Below, in pieces: positions 1-11,220 of a stretch of DNA of 64,000 nt; the first letter of the stretch is position 1, and each line of letters begins with the position of its first letter. Under the pieces are notes generated by a model. The model saw only the letters and a list, made by a program, of their open reading frames with translations. It was not told the origin of the DNA and made no database searches. This DNA is from Corallium rubrum. Its lineage: Eukaryota; Cnidaria; Anthozoa; Scleralcyonacea; Coralliidae. Location of the stretch: the NCBI GenBank assembly GCA_964035015.1, contig OZ036015.1, positions 6,324,046 to 6,388,045 on the forward strand, given 5' to 3'. A program made the translations under genes and the position numbers.

Positions 1-1805
1 CCACCACTACTACCACTACTACCACCATCACCATCATCACCACCATCACCATCACTACCACCATCACCATCACTACCACCATCGCCACAACTACCACCAT
101 CACCATCACTACCACCATCATCACCACTAGCACCATCACCATCATCACTACCACCATCACTACCACCATCACCATCACTACCACCATCACCATCACTACC
201 ACCATCACCATCACTACCACCATCACCATCACTACCACCATCACTACCACCATCACCACCATCACCATCATCACCACCATCACTACCACCATCATCACCA
301 CCATCACTACCACCATCATCACCACCACCACCATCATCACCATCATCACCACCATCACTACCACCATCATCACCACCACCACCATCATCACCATCATCAC
401 CACCATCACTACCACCATCATCACCACCACCATCATCACCATCATCACCACCATCACTACCACCATCATCACCACCACCACCATCACCATCATCACCACC
501 ATCACTACCACCATCATCACCACCACCACCATCATCACCATCATCACCACCATCACTACCACCATCATCACCACCACCACCATCATCACCATCATCATCA
601 CCATCACTACCACCATCATCACCACCATCACTACTACCATCATCACCACCATCACTACCACCATCATCACCACTAGCACCATCACCATCACTACTACCAT
701 CACCACCATTAGCGCCATCACCATCATCACCACTACCACCATCATCACCACTACCACCATCACCATCATCACTACCACCTTCACTACCACCATCACCATC
801 ACTACCACCATCACCATCACTACCACCACCACCATCACCATCACCACTACCACCATCACTACCATCACTACCACCATCACCATCACTACCAGCATCACCA
901 TCACTACCACCATCACCATCACCATCACCATCACCACTACCACCATCACTACCATCACTACCACCATCACCATCACTACCAGCATCACCATCACTACCAC
1001 CATCACCATCACTACACCACCATCACCACCACCATCACCACCACCATCATCACCACTACCATCATCACTACCGCCATCATCATCAGTACCAACCATCACC
1101 ATCACTACCACCATCACCATCACTACCACCATCACTATCACTACCACCATCACCATCACTACCACCATCACCACCACCATCACCATCATCACCACCATCA
1201 CTACCACCATCATCACCACCATCACTACCACCATCATCACCACCACCATCCCATCACCACCATCACCACCATCACTACCACCATCATCACCACCACCACC
1301 ATCATCACCATCATCACCACCATCACTACCACAATCATCACCACCACCACCATCATCACCATCATCATCACCATCACTACCACCATCATCACCACCATCA
1401 CTACCACCATCATCACCACTATCACGACCACCATCATCCCCACCATCACTACCACCATCATCACCATCATCACCACCATCACTACCACCATCATCACCAC
1501 CACCACCATCATCACCATCATCATCACCATCACTACCACCATCATCACCACCATCACTACCACCATCATCACCACCATCACTACCACCATCATCACCACC
1601 ATCACTACCACCATCATCACCACCATCACTACCACCATCATCACCACCATCACTACCACCATCATCACCACCACCATCACCATCACCACCACCATCATCA
1701 CCACCACCATCATCACCACCACCATCATCACCACCACCATCATCACCACCACCATCATCACCACCACCATCATCACCTACAACCATCATCACCTACAACC
1801 ATCAC
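1..1805. repeat. CAT/CAC/TAC trinucleotide minisatellite
   Basis: The stretch is built almost wholly from CAC, CAT and TAC triplets in imperfect blocks such as CATCACCATCACTACCAC, with longer blocks of about 27 to 60 bases recurring around 280-600 and 1250-1680. It runs off the left edge of the window and stops at about 1805. The minus strand reads as long Met/Val runs, an artefact of the triplet period. No gene is supported here. Confidence 0.95.
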
Positions 1806-1860
1806 TAGAAATACATAAACGCAACAACCCCTCACCCACTTTTACATGCTTTTTTGAAAC

Positions 1861-1913
1861 ACCCCCCCCCCCCCCCCCACCCCCCCCCCACCCCCACCCC
1901 CCCCCCCCCCCTG
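1861..1913. repeat. Poly-C tract with scattered A
   Basis: Near-homopolymer C run broken only by single A bases. Its exact length is likely to be unreliable in any assembly. Confidence 0.9.
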
Positions 1914-2773
1914 ATTAAAATAAGCACTCCTGATATACAGCCAATATAAAAACAAACAGATATAAAAACAAATGATATTAAATCCTTGGGATAATTATAG
2001 AATTTGTGGATAGGATGACAAAACTTATTTAAATCATTTAATGAAAGTTGAGATATCAAAGCAAAACTTAGATTTCATTATTAAATTCTGGTTGTAAAAA
2101 TTGTATTGTTTTTAGGCTTCAAAAGGGATTATTTTTAGCAAGCCTTTGAATGGTTTGCCTATGCAATAGATGTTTTGCAAAGGCAGAATTAAAAGTTTAA
2201 CAGCTCAAAAATTACATTTATAATAGAGTCTGAGATAAAAAACAATTCAGTAGAATCAGATTCCAGAAAGAAGTATTAAACAGACCAACGTTTCAGTCGA
2301 AAAATTGGAAATACAGGCAAGAAAACCGACAAAGTCCATGCGTATTTTTAGTAATAAATTAAATAATAAATAATAAATGAAAAACATCACGTCCACGTAA
2401 GCCTAAGGTAGTGTTTTAAGTTAGCTTTAGTTAACCTGACTTATGGCTTGGTGTATATTGTTTTAGGACATAAGGACAAAATACAAATTAGAAATCCCCT
2501 ATCGTTAACTTAATTGAGACCACTGAGTGACCACAACCACTGCAATTCAGTTCGAGTTTTGTTTACCATACGGCGTTTGGTTTCTTTTCTCTTGGTTTGG
2601 CTTCAAAATATATTAAACCGGCTGTTTGTATCCTTTTCTTCGTTGTTCACTTTTATTATTTAAGTAGAACAGGCTCCATTTCGTCAAACGAAAGCAAAAT
2701 ACTGACAGATTTTTAGTTTTCTTCGTCGCTAGTCACTAGTGTCCAACTATTCTTACAGCGTTACACCGTACCA

Positions 2774-2774
<1 letters not shown>
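1914..2774. other. AT-rich stretch with no recognised gene
   Basis: About 860 bases of AT-rich unique-looking sequence. I read both strands and found no exon-like segment, no repeat structure and no open frame worth reporting. It may be intron or 3' flank of the MORN gene, whose last visible exon lies to the right at 3452-3498 on the minus strand. Confidence 0.5.

Positions 2775-2822
<48 letters not shown>
2775..2822. repeat. (AT)n microsatellite
   Basis: Uninterrupted AT dinucleotide repeat of about 24 units. Confidence 0.97.
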
Positions 2823-2826
<4 letters not shown>

Positions 2827-2929
2827 GAAATCATTACTAATTCATGAGTTTTGCAGCCAATCCAATTTCAGAAATACGTCACATGTATACCCCTGTAAAC
2901 CCCATACAAACATACAAACTAAAACCAAT

Positions 2930-3006
2930 GATGCTAATTAGTTACAACCACTAGTGGATGTATACTCTTCTGATACAACCACTAGTGCTTGTAACTAATT
3001 AGCATC
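2930..3006. mobile_element. Short hairpin, MITE-like
   Basis: The arm beginning GATGCTAATTAGTTACAA is matched in reverse by TTGTAACTAATTAGCATC, and each arm continues into ACTAGTGG/CCACTAGT with a small central loop. The 77-bp palindrome resembles a deletion-derived DNA transposon, but no target duplication is obvious, so the mobile origin is an inference. Confidence 0.55.
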
Positions 3007-3051
3007 TCAATATCCCAAAGAGATTTTTACTATTTATTCATTTCACAAGTT

Positions 3052-3150
3052 GTTTACAACACTCGCGTCCTTGTTGTATTGAATATACAATCACTCGCCT
3101 TCGGCTCGTGATTGTATATTCAATACAACACGGCCGCTCGTGTTGTAAAC
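3052..3150. mobile_element. Nested hairpin element, MITE-like
   Basis: Outer arms GTTTACAACACTCGCG and CGCTCGTGTTGTAAAC enclose inner arms of about 24 bases (3072-3095 against about 3105-3128) around a CCTTCGG loop. It directly abuts an (AT)n run on its right. The near-perfect arms suggest a recent insertion or selection for pairing. Confidence 0.6.
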
Positions 3151-3152
3151 AT

Positions 3153-3153
<1 letters not shown>

Positions 3154-3202
<49 letters not shown>

Positions 3203-3224
3203 AACAAATAAATAAATAAATAAA
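3154..3224. repeat. (AT)n, (CA)n and (AAAT)n compound microsatellite
   Basis: An AT run of about 40 bases passes into a short CA run and then an AAAT run. Confidence 0.95.
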
Positions 3225-3334
3225 CTATTTCACAGATTTCGTCTCCCTCGCTTTTTCTACACGCGTGTAAAATGGACTCCACGCGTGTCGAGATTAGCAA
3301 GCCCGGGCTCGGGGATTATCACGACTACTAACAT

Positions 3335-3437
3335 CATTATTACCACCACTGTCATCATTACCATCATCACCACCACCATCATCACCATCACCATCACCAC
3401 CATCACCATCATCATCACAACCAACACCACATCACCA
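3335..3437. repeat. Short CATCAC-type repeat
   Basis: The same CAT/CAC triplet composition as the 1.8-kb block at the window start. It ends within 20 bases of the last MORN exon (minus strand), so it lies in the intron just past that exon's donor. Confidence 0.9.
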
Positions 3438-3451
3438 TTGCGCGTACTTAC

Positions 3452-3498
3452 TTGTACTCATTGCCATTCGGGAAAAATAAATGACCATGGCCATGTCT
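3452..3498 (-). CDS. MORN-repeat gene, exon 5 of 5 seen (3'-most)
   Basis: On the minus strand a TTATTTCAG acceptor opens a frame reading RHGHGHLFFPNGNEYK, a classic MORN core (GxG, then aromatic, NG, Y). The exon closes at a GTAAGT donor after 47 bases, leaving phase 2. Its phase-0 start matches the phase-0 end of the exon at 7192-7317, so the join reads ...GKWKNSK then RHGHGH. A further exon must lie to the left, but I could not find one before the window start. The intron separating it from exon 4 is 3.7 kb because it contains the TTAA fold-back element. Confidence 0.72.
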
Positions 3499-3795
3499 CT
3501 GAAATAAAAAATATTCAATCAGAATTTAAGAGTGATCTGAACTTGCTGTATCATTCTCAAACTCATTAATAATTCATGAACCAAAAACAAAAGAAATTAA
3601 TGTTCAATCAGTGCTTTGAAATCGGAGGAAGAGTACTAGTACTTTGAATAATGCAAAATACGTTTTCAAAGTCTTGGGACTTTGAAATAAGGCGAATTAT
3701 ATTACGTTTCAGAGGTATCTTCGGAGTTTTGAGTTTGAGAAGTCAATTCAAATACTCGACGTCGGACTTTACCGCAATCACAAAGCCCTCGTGCA

Positions 3796-6700
3796 TTAAA
3801 GTGCCTATCTCAGGTTGGGGATTTTACATATTTAGGATATTTGGAACATTTTAAGAAGATTTGTAATATATCTTCTTTTCCTAAAATTTCAACTTCATGG
3901 ACTTTTTTGCTGTTAAAGTTGGCGATTTTGACGATGGCCGTGTAAAAATTTTACTGGGTTCTAGTCGCCGGAAGTGACGTAGAAGCAGGGAGACCTTCTC
4001 AGACAGTAACAGTGTTTACATCGGGAGTTTACGGGTCACCTTGGATTTTCTTGGCTTTATTCAGGTTATTTTGTTGGAAATTCTTTTAAAAATTATGGCA
4101 AACAGGTGCGTAGTGTTTTTACTCTCGAATGAACCCAGTTGATACGCTAGAATAGCGCTGTATGCTATTTCTTTTTTTGCGACAATAACGATGTACTATC
4201 TCGACTCACGGAAGGCGAAGAAGACAAGGGTAGCTTAGTGTGAAAGGAACGCCGATTTCGTCAAGGATAAAGGGGTGAAATGAACGCCGACATCTACTTC
4301 TGTGACCTGTTCGTTATTCGAAGTAGTTTCAACGGGAATATTTGGTACTAATACGATTCACAGCAGTTTATCACGAGGAAACCCCGTCGGTGTGTCGATT
4401 ACAAAACGACAACAATAGAGCGTGAGAACTTGTGCATGTCGTAAGTCTCATATTTCTTTTTATCGAAGTATTGTTTGCGTTCGATCTTTGATCAAGAATA
4501 TATCGAAATATACTTGACTTGGTAATGTCGTGTACCTCTGGTTCTAACACTGATAGCTAAATGACTAGACTATGATGTGAACATTATTCCGGGATACGTA
4601 ATCGAGATCGAAGACGAAGTAAACCTGTCTTCCAGTGTGGCCATACCTGAAGACGAATCATCTGAATGCATTGTCAAGCCGTATGAAGACGAGTCGATTG
4701 CCGATGAAATTTGGATCGTAAATCATAATGAGCAAATGCGACTTGAGAAAGGTCTTTAGTACGACGGCTACAAATTCGCTTTTGAGGGGCACGATAAGGT
4801 AAATGATTGGTAAGTTTAATGTCTTTAATTGAAAGTTGCTTTTATCAGTGAATTTATGTTTACGTTTTATCTGCAATGTTGTATACACGCATTTGCTAAA
4901 ACAAAAAACTTTGTATGCTGTCAAAGCCAAATGATTCGCATGTTTAATTCTATTCGATATTTCTCTGACACTGAACTGCTTGCGAATGCGAAGGAATGTC
5001 AGTAAATCAAAGCTGGCATTGAAACGGTTAATATAACAGTGATCAAGTTCTTTACACTTGTTTGCCTGGAAATCCGATCATTGCGTCTATTACATCGTAA
5101 TATTGACAAGATAAAGTATCAAATAAAAGATCAGTACAGAAAAAAGTTCAAACGTCCACTTTTGAAATTTGAACTTGCAGGCGACAGTATATACATACAG
5201 AGTAAATTTCTTCAAGTTTGAAGATGAACGCGCACATTTGTTGTTGTTTATCGAATTGGACGAGCACTGAATTGTGGCAATTTTGAAGAACGAAGCAATT
5301 CTATTAGCCTAGGTGAATTGTGCGCAGCTGGCTTATTCGCAAGTGGAAATCGGAAAGCGAACGATTATTCTATTAATCAATACTGACAGTATCTACCTTG
5401 CTTTCTGCATCTTCTATTTTATACTTTCCCTCGTCAATTATTCGATATTTGCAGCCCGCTAGACGCAGTGACCAGATATATAACAAATATAAACATGCGA
5501 TTCATTTGGCTTTGACAGCAGCCAGTATACAACATTCGATAAAACGTAAACATAAATTCACTGATCTTGAAAGCAAACTTTCATAACTTACAAATCGTTC
5601 ACCTTGTTGTGCCCCGCAAAGCGAATTCGCATTTGCTCATTAAATTTGCGATCCTAAATTCATCGCATCCGCAAGCAGTTCACTGTCAGAGAAATATCGA
5701 ATAGAATTAAACATGCGAATCATTTGGTTTGACAGCATACAAAATTTTTTGTTTTAGCAAATGCGTGTATACAATATTGCAGATAAAACGTAAACATAAA
5801 TTCACTGATAAAAGCAACTTTCAATTAAAGACATTAAACTTACCAATCATTTACCTTATCGTGCCCCTCAAAAGCGAATTTGTAGCCGTCGTACTAAAGA
5901 TCTTTTTCAAGTCGCATTTGCTCATTATGATTTACGATCCAAATTTCATCGGCAACCGACTCGTCTTCATACGGCTTGACAATGCATTCAGATGATTCGT
6001 CTTTAGGTATGGCCACACTGGAAGACAGCTTTACTTCGTCTTCGACCTCGATTACGTATCCCGGAATAACGTTTACATCCTAGTCTAGTCATTTTAGCTA
6101 TCAGTGTTAGAACCAGAGGTACACGACATTACCAAGTCAAGTATATTTCGACATATTCTTGATCAAAGACCGAACGCAAACAATACTTCGATAAAAAGAA
6201 ATATGAGACTGATGACATGCACAAGTTCTCACGCTCTATTGTTGTCGTTTTGTAATCGACACACCGACGGGGTTTCCTCGTGATAAACTGCTGTGAATCG
6301 TATTAGTACCAAATATTCATTATTCCCGTTGAAACTGCTTCGAATAACGAACAGGTCACAGAAGTAGATGTCGGCGTTCATTTCACACCTTTATCCTTGA
6401 CGAAATCGGCGTTCCTTTCACACTAAGCTACCCTTGTCTTCTTCGCCTTCCGTCAGTCGAGATAGTACATCGTTATTGTCGCAAAAAAAGAAATAGCATA
6501 CAGCGCTATTCTAGCGTATCAACTGGGTTCATTCGAGAGTAAAAACACTACGCACCTGTTTGCCATAATTTTTAAAAGAATTTCCAACAAAATAACCTGA
6601 ATAAAGCCAAGAAAATCCAAGGTGACCCGTAAACTCCCGATGTAAACACTGTTCCTGTCTGAGAAGGTCTCCCTGCTTCTACGTCACTTCCGGCGACTAG

Positions 6701-6866
6701 AACCCAGTAAAATTTTTTCACGGCCATCGTCAAAATCGCCAACTTTAACCGCAAAAAAGTCCATGAAGTTGAAATTTTAGGAAAAGAAGATATATTACAA
6801 ATCTTCTTAAAATGTTCCAAATTTCCTAAATATGTAAAATCCCCAACCCTGAGATAGGCACTTTAA
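3796..6866. mobile_element. 3.06-kb fold-back DNA transposon with TTAA target sites
   Basis: Two arms of about 1.2 kb, roughly 3800-4995 and 5660-6862, are near-perfect inverted copies. Both termini read AGTGCCTATCTCAGG and are flanked by TTAA (3796-3799 and 6863-6866), the target of piggyBac and Kolobok type transposases. Each arm holds an acidic open segment (plus strand 4577-4756 on the left, mirrored near 5900-6075). After one in-frame TAG it continues as YDGYKFAFEGHDKVNDW and meets a GTAAGT donor at 4810. That tail vaguely recalls the start of a FLYWCH finger, which is a weak guess. The spacer holds a third, partial copy of arm sequence near 5490-5590. No transposase is encoded, so this looks like an inverted duplication of the 5' part of a larger element. 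It sits inside an intron of the MORN gene. Confidence 0.85.
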
Positions 6867-7191
6867 AAAGGCTGCAAGTAAGGATGATTAGCCCCCAGTC
6901 CTTTATATATATATATATATAATCACAAGAATTATGTCATCGCTTAGTCACTTGGAAATGCCGTCAGGTTACTTCTAAATTATTGGTTTGACAATGACTT
7001 TGCAATAGAGTCGAAATATTCCCTCTCATTTTGTCTTATCTTGTTTTTTAGCTTGAATATCAAGTCACAAGATGACGATTTTTGGATTATGTTTTAATCT
7101 TAATTCTTTATTGAACGTAGCTTCCTAACGTTTCGAGCGAAGGCCCTTCGTCAGAGAGAAAGGTGATGAATAAAAGACCAGACGAACCAAC

Positions 7192-7317
7192 CTTGCTATT
7201 CTTCCATTTTCCTTTGTAAACCAAGCCACTGACACAAGTCATCTCACCATTGCCTTCTACTTCATTATTAGCCATCTCACCAACAAAACGATCACCATTT
7301 GCAAAGTCGATGACACC
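7192..7317 (-). CDS. MORN-repeat gene, exon 4 of 5 seen
   Basis: A TATATCTAG acceptor precedes 126 bases (42 codons, phase 0 to phase 0) that read GVIDFANGDRFVGEMANNE and then GNGEMTCVSGLVYKGKWKN, two MORN repeats with the expected NGDxFxGE and GLVYKGKW cores. It ends in AAG before a GTTGGT donor. Joined to exon 3, the preceding residues give KMHRT then GVIDFANG, where most MORN repeats would have Gly in place of Arg. Frame, splice sites and repeat spacing agree with the neighbouring exons. Confidence 0.8.
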
Positions 7318-7461
7318 CTAGATATACAAAAAATTGAATCGTTTTTTTTTTCTATTCAACATTGAAAAAAGAGAAACAGGAAGGAATAGAAAGTATGAAA
7401 TGAGAAGAAATGAGAGGAAAGAAAAACTAAAGCCAAACAAACGACAGACAGACTGAGGAAC

Positions 7462-7685
<224 letters not shown>

Positions 7686-7762
7686 CGTTCTGTGCATTTT
7701 TCCTTCAGACCACTCTCCACAGTATACATCGCCATTGACATAAGTTTGCTTCCCTTCTCCAT
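7686..7762 (-). CDS. MORN-repeat gene, exon 3 of 5 seen
   Basis: A CATCTCTGCAG acceptor opens 77 bases that read, after completing the split Asp codon, [20 protein letters not shown] and KMHRT. This is an exemplary MORN repeat. Entry in phase 1 fits the exon at 8327-8420, and exit in phase 0 fits the exon at 7192-7317. The donor GTCTGT is not the usual GTAAGT and is the first unit of the adjoining microsatellite. MORN proteins commonly act at membranes or in cilia; the subfamily is not recognisable from these repeats alone. Confidence 0.8.
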
Positions 7763-7813
7763 CTGCAGAGATGAACAAATATGTAAAGCCAGGTTAAATC
7801 ACATATATCTTAA

Positions 7814-8282
7814 CCAGCTCAGGCAGGAATAGGATGTTTGAGGGTTCTCTCTTTCATGAATAAAATCATATGGTGTTCGACAGAGTAAAACAATAAAGGG
7901 ATAATTGTTGACCAGCTCAGGTAGGAATGGATTAGTCACTTGTTAACTCACTGCTGACTAAGATGGCTGAGGGTTCTCTCTTTCATGAGTAAAATCATCT
8001 GGCGTTAGACACAGTAAAACAAGAAAGGAACCATTTGCAGCCAGCTCAGGCAGGAATGGATTAATCACTTGTTAACTCATTGCTGCCTAGGATGGCTGAG
8101 GGTTCTCTCTTTGATGAGTAAAATCATCTGGTGTTAGACGCAGTAAAACAATAAAGGAACCATTTTTGGCCAGCTCAGACAGGAATTGGTTAATCACTTG
8201 TTAACCCATTGTTGCCTAGTATGTCTGAGGGTTCTCTCTTTGACGAGTGAAATCATCTGGTGTTAGACACAGTAAAACAATA
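7814..8282. repeat. 129-bp tandem repeat, about 3.7 copies
   Basis: Copies begin with CCAGCTCAG at about 7814, 7912, 8041 and 8170. The first is shortened to 98 bases and the others are 129 bases apart. Each carries GAGGGTTCTCTCTTT and ATCATCTGG. It lies in the intron between MORN exons 2 and 3. A related motif in reverse orientation (TAACGCCAGACGATTTT) appears in the duplication at 8500-8675. Confidence 0.85.
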
Positions 8283-8326
8283 TAGTTGCCCCAACTGCGT
8301 GAAGTGATTAAACAGCATAGCTATAC

Positions 8327-8420
8327 CTTTCTTGTCTGCCACCCAATTGCCAACGTACTTCTCCCCAGTGTAATATGTCAGTTGACCCTGACCATGTCGT
8401 TCATCATCAGCCCAAGAACC
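8327..8420 (-). CDS. MORN-repeat gene, exon 2 of 5 seen
   Basis: The acceptor CTTCTCGTAG precedes 94 bases that read GSWADDERHGQGQLTYYTGE and then KYVGNWVADKK, closing the first MORN repeat and making the second. It starts in phase 0 after the RYE end of exon 1 and leaves in phase 1 at an AAAG/GTATAG donor. The split codon becomes Asp with exon 3, giving ADKK then DGEGKQTY, the expected repeat spacing. Confidence 0.8.
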
Positions 8421-8499
8421 CTACGAGAAGATAATGAAGAATATATTTTTAAATATTTCTCATCACACAAAAAAATGCCATAAAACTTTAACAATCTGA

Positions 8500-8675
8500 A
8501 ACCGGAAGACGAGTCTTTAGTATTTTATTCTGGCTAACGCCAGACGATTTTATTCAGCACAGGGAGAGGTCCAGGCCTCAAAGTGTTAACACCTATTTCT
8601 TTAACACTGTGAAGCCTGAAGACGAGTCTTTAGTATTTTATTCTGGCTAACACCAGACGATTTTATTCAGGCCTC
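8500..8675. repeat. Local tandem duplication, two copies about 113 bp apart
   Basis: The block containing GAAGACGAGTCTTTAGTATT and the following CTGGCTAAC(G/A)CCAGACGATTTTATTCAG occurs at about 8504 and again at about 8618. Both copies are followed by GGCCTCAAA (8574-8582 and 8670-8678). The second of these is where the 1.3-kb fold-back element inserted, so the first preserves the empty target site. Confidence 0.8.
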
Positions 8676-9993
8676 AAACAATCTTGTTCCCAGAGCCTTC
8701 TCACGCGGGCCGCGCAAACGAAAATGAAAATCTGTGTTCCTTGTTCTTTCGAAAGCCTTGAGGGGTTTTTAATTTTATCTGGCGACTGAAACTTGTCAAG
8801 AACCAAACCTCTGAAACCAAACAGCAGTTGAACAGCAAGTATTCGGTGGCTTATGAATGGTTTCGAAAGGGAAAGCAGTGAGTACGGAAGTGGCATGTTG
8901 CCCGCGGTGCGTTATTTCGTCAGTTGTGGAACAAGACGGCATATTGTGCACATATGTTAGATGTTGAATGAGCTTTCATTTGATGTATAGTTCTAGTATA
9001 GTTCAAGATTCTGCGTTTTACTAAACTTGTTAAAATGTCCAAAATGTGCGAACCACTGTTTGAAAATTGAAATAATAATAAGCAGGAAATTGACTTCTCA
9101 CAAGTGTTACAGAATTTAAGATTTCTTTTTAAAACATACTTAACGCACAACATTGAGATATATATCGTACAGAAGCTATTGAAAAATTATATTTGGGGTG
9201 AAAATTTCAAGCTTCTACTTAACCGGGAAATATTTAAAAAATGGAGAAACGTCTGTCGTTTTGGTTCATTGCGTCGATTTCCTGTTTATTTGTAATAATA
9301 TTATTTGGAACAGTGGTTCGCACATTTTGGACATTTTAACAAATTTCATAAAACACAGAATCTTGAACTATACATCAAATGAAAGAAAGCTCATTCAACA
9401 TCAGACAACACACGTACACAGCATATTTCAACGATGCGTAGTTCTGAAATTAATACTAGTCATCTTGTTCCACAAATGACAAGATAATGATATGCCGTAT
9501 TGCCGCCGTGCCACTTCGGCTACGACAAGTTTGCTACTCACCGCTTTCTCTCTTGGAAGCATTCAAAAGCCGTCGATTACTTGCTGTTTAAAATGCTGTT
9601 TAGTTCTTAACAAGTCAGATTAAATTGAAAACCCCTCGAACTTCCATTTGCGAAGATTTCGATCTCTGGCGCCAGGCCTCTTTTCAATCGGCAACCTGTT
9701 TTTCGGTTTCCGGCGATGGATTACCCTAGCCTGATACCCTGGCCCAATTTCAAAAGAAATATGGCCCGGTAACCACTATTTCATTCTCGCGTCATCAGGG
9801 CTAAATCCACTGATGACGATTGCAGTTTTACTCATAAACGCACGAAATTTCAACCGATAGGAAAGCAGAAGTCTTTAGTGGTTACCTGGCCCATATTCTT
9901 TGATTGGGCCAGGGTACCAGGCTAGGATTACCCCAGAGCCTTCGTTTGCGCGGCCCGCGTGAGAAGGCTCTGGGAACGAGATTGGGCCTAAAA
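8670..9993. mobile_element. 1.3-kb fold-back element with 9-bp target duplication
   Basis: Inverted termini CAATCT(T/C)GTTCCCAGAGCC bound the body at 8679-9984. Arms at about 8745-9057 and 9300-9650 match in reverse through most of their length. Flanking copies GGCCTCAAA (8670-8678) and GGCCTAAAA (9985-9993) are a 9-bp duplication with one mismatch, the size typical of Mutator-like elements and some hAT-like ones. No transposase is encoded. The right end also forms its own hairpin around CGTTTGCGCGGCCCGCGTGA, half of which is lost on the left. It lies in the intron between MORN exons 1 and 2. Confidence 0.82.
9720..9931. mobile_element. 202-bp MITE nested in the fold-back element
   Basis: Inverted termini CCTAGCCTG and CAGGCTAGG extend inward as CCTGGCCCAAT/ATTGGGCCAGG. 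Perfect 5-bp ATTAC copies flank the body (9720-9724 and 9927-9931; body 9725-9926). It interrupts the right arm of the larger fold-back and is therefore younger. Confidence 0.85.
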
Positions 9994-10039
9994 GTGTTAA
10001 CGAAAGATTTCTGAAGTTCGTTCGTTATTTCCAAGCTTT

Positions 10040-10280
10040 GGTGGAAGCCGGGAGGCATGGCTGGCAAAAGCTGTTAGCGTGCTGCCTCTCACCACTTAAT
10101 CCTGGTTGAATGGGGTTAGTACTCCAATGGGTGACCACTTTAACTTCACGTGAGTGGAGTTGTTGGTTCTCTCCAGGCTCTCCGGTTTTCCTCCCTCCGC
10201 GAAATCAACACCATAGTTTCCCCAGTTAATTCTACAAACTAGTTCCACAAAGGGACGAAGGCCATTGGGTTATCAATATC
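10040..10280 (+). mobile_element. SINE-like segment with tRNA-related head
   Basis: A head with degenerate pol III A and B boxes (around TGGCTGGCAAAAGC and GGTTGAATG) is followed by GTTGGTTCTCTCCAGG and CTCCGGTTTTCCTCCCTCC, a body type I associate with dispersed tRNA-derived SINEs of anthozoans. No clear target duplication or A-tail was seen, and the assignment rests on recall. Confidence 0.4.
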
Positions 10281-10313
10281 TAAATACTGTCATATGTTAC
10301 CCTCAACCCTCAC

Positions 10314-10361
10314 CTCATAGCGCGTTCTGTTAGGCCAAGCCATCACTCCATGACCATGTCT
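10314..10361 (-). CDS. MORN-repeat gene, exon 1 of 5 seen; overview of the gene
   Basis: Between a GAATATTTTAG acceptor and a GTGAGG donor, 48 bases read RHGHGVMAWPNRTRYE, the start of a MORN repeat completed by exon 2 (GSWADDE). The five exons 10314-10361, 8327-8420, 7686-7762, 7192-7317 and 3452-3498 join in phase into about 131 residues with six consecutive MORN units of 22-23 residues. This exon is internal: the start codon lies further right, in or beyond the assembly gap at 11021. MORN repeats form an elongated beta-hairpin ladder that binds lipid or scaffolds proteins, often in cilia or at membranes. RSPH1, RSPH10B and MORN1-like proteins are possible relatives, and I cannot choose. 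Introns are bloated by at least four insertions. All splice sites are predicted by eye. Confidence 0.74.
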
Positions 10362-10539
10362 CTAAAATATTCAAAGGACGTCGAATGACATAAATAAAAT
10401 GAAACAAACGTTACCGTCTGTTTCCACAGAGTTTCAGCTCGTCTTTCTTATGTCCTTTTGATTAATCAAGCTTACTCTTACTAACAACAAAGTGAAAAGA
10501 TAGTAAACTACCGAGATTAGTTTTGATAACGAAATAATG

Positions 10540-11020
10540 ACAACATTTAGTATTTTGTCATTAAAACTATTCTCAGTAGTTTAGCGCCTTTTCCCTTTGC
10601 TCTATCTAAAACACTGCCTAAACAGCACTCTAGTTTTTACTCTGATGAAGAACTCTGCTTAAAACGTCAGTATTTCGTTATTAAAACTATTCTCAGCAGT
10701 TTACCATCTTTTCACTTTGCTCTATCTAAAACACTGCCTACACAGCACTCTAGTTTTTACTCTGATGAAAGACTCTGCTTCAAACGTCAGTATATCGTTG
10801 TCAAAACTATTCTCAGCAGTTTACCATCTTTTCACTTTGCTCCATCTAAAACACTGCCTACACAACACTCTACGTTTTACTCTGATGAAGAGCTCTGCTT
10901 GAAACGTCAGCATTTCGTTATTAAAACTATTCTCAGCAATTTACCATCTTTTCACTTTGCTCTATCTAAAACACTGCCTACACAACACTCTAGTTTTTAC
11001 TCTGATGAAGAACCCTAGCT
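10540..11020. repeat. 120-bp tandem repeat, about four copies
   Basis: TCTATCTAAAACACTGCCTA ends at exactly 10620, 10740, 10860 (TCCATC variant) and 10980, a strict 120-bp period. Each unit carries CTCTGATGAA, a short spacer and a variant of GAAACGTCAG. The array runs into the assembly gap, so its true length is unknown. Confidence 0.92.
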
Positions 11021-11220
11021 NNNNNNNNNNNNNNNNNNNNNNNNNNNNNNNNNNNNNNNNNNNNNNNNNNNNNNNNNNNNNNNNNNNNNNNNNNNNNNNN
11101 NNNNNNNNNNNNNNNNNNNNNNNNNNNNNNNNNNNNNNNNNNNNNNNNNNNNNNNNNNNNNNNNNNNNNNNNNNNNNNNNNNNNNNNNNNNNNNNNNNNN
11201 NNNNNNNNNNNNNNNNNNNN
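11021..11220. other. Assembly gap of exactly 200 N
   Basis: Two hundred N bases separate the 120-bp repeat from the G-rich minisatellite. The round size suggests a placeholder, so the physical link between the MORN gene region and the array rests on scaffolding. Confidence 0.98.

Noticed and set aside
1-1805. Met/Val-rich open frame on the minus strand (1237-1776)
   Set aside because: Direct product of CAC/CAT triplet repeats with no other sequence feature of a gene.
7131-7165. A similar motif, AACGTTTCGAGCGAAGGCCCTTCGTCAG, in reverse orientation
   Set aside because: Resembles a dispersed hairpin motif; too short and incomplete to call a ribozyme or a named element.
10540-11020. Hammerhead ribozyme suggested by CTGATGA ... 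GAAAC GTC in each 120-bp repeat
   Set aside because: The bases between the two core motifs do not form a proper stem II after the conserved A (an AAG/CTT pairing would consume it), and two of the four copies lose the GAAA core. A covariance-model search for hammerhead types I-III would decide.
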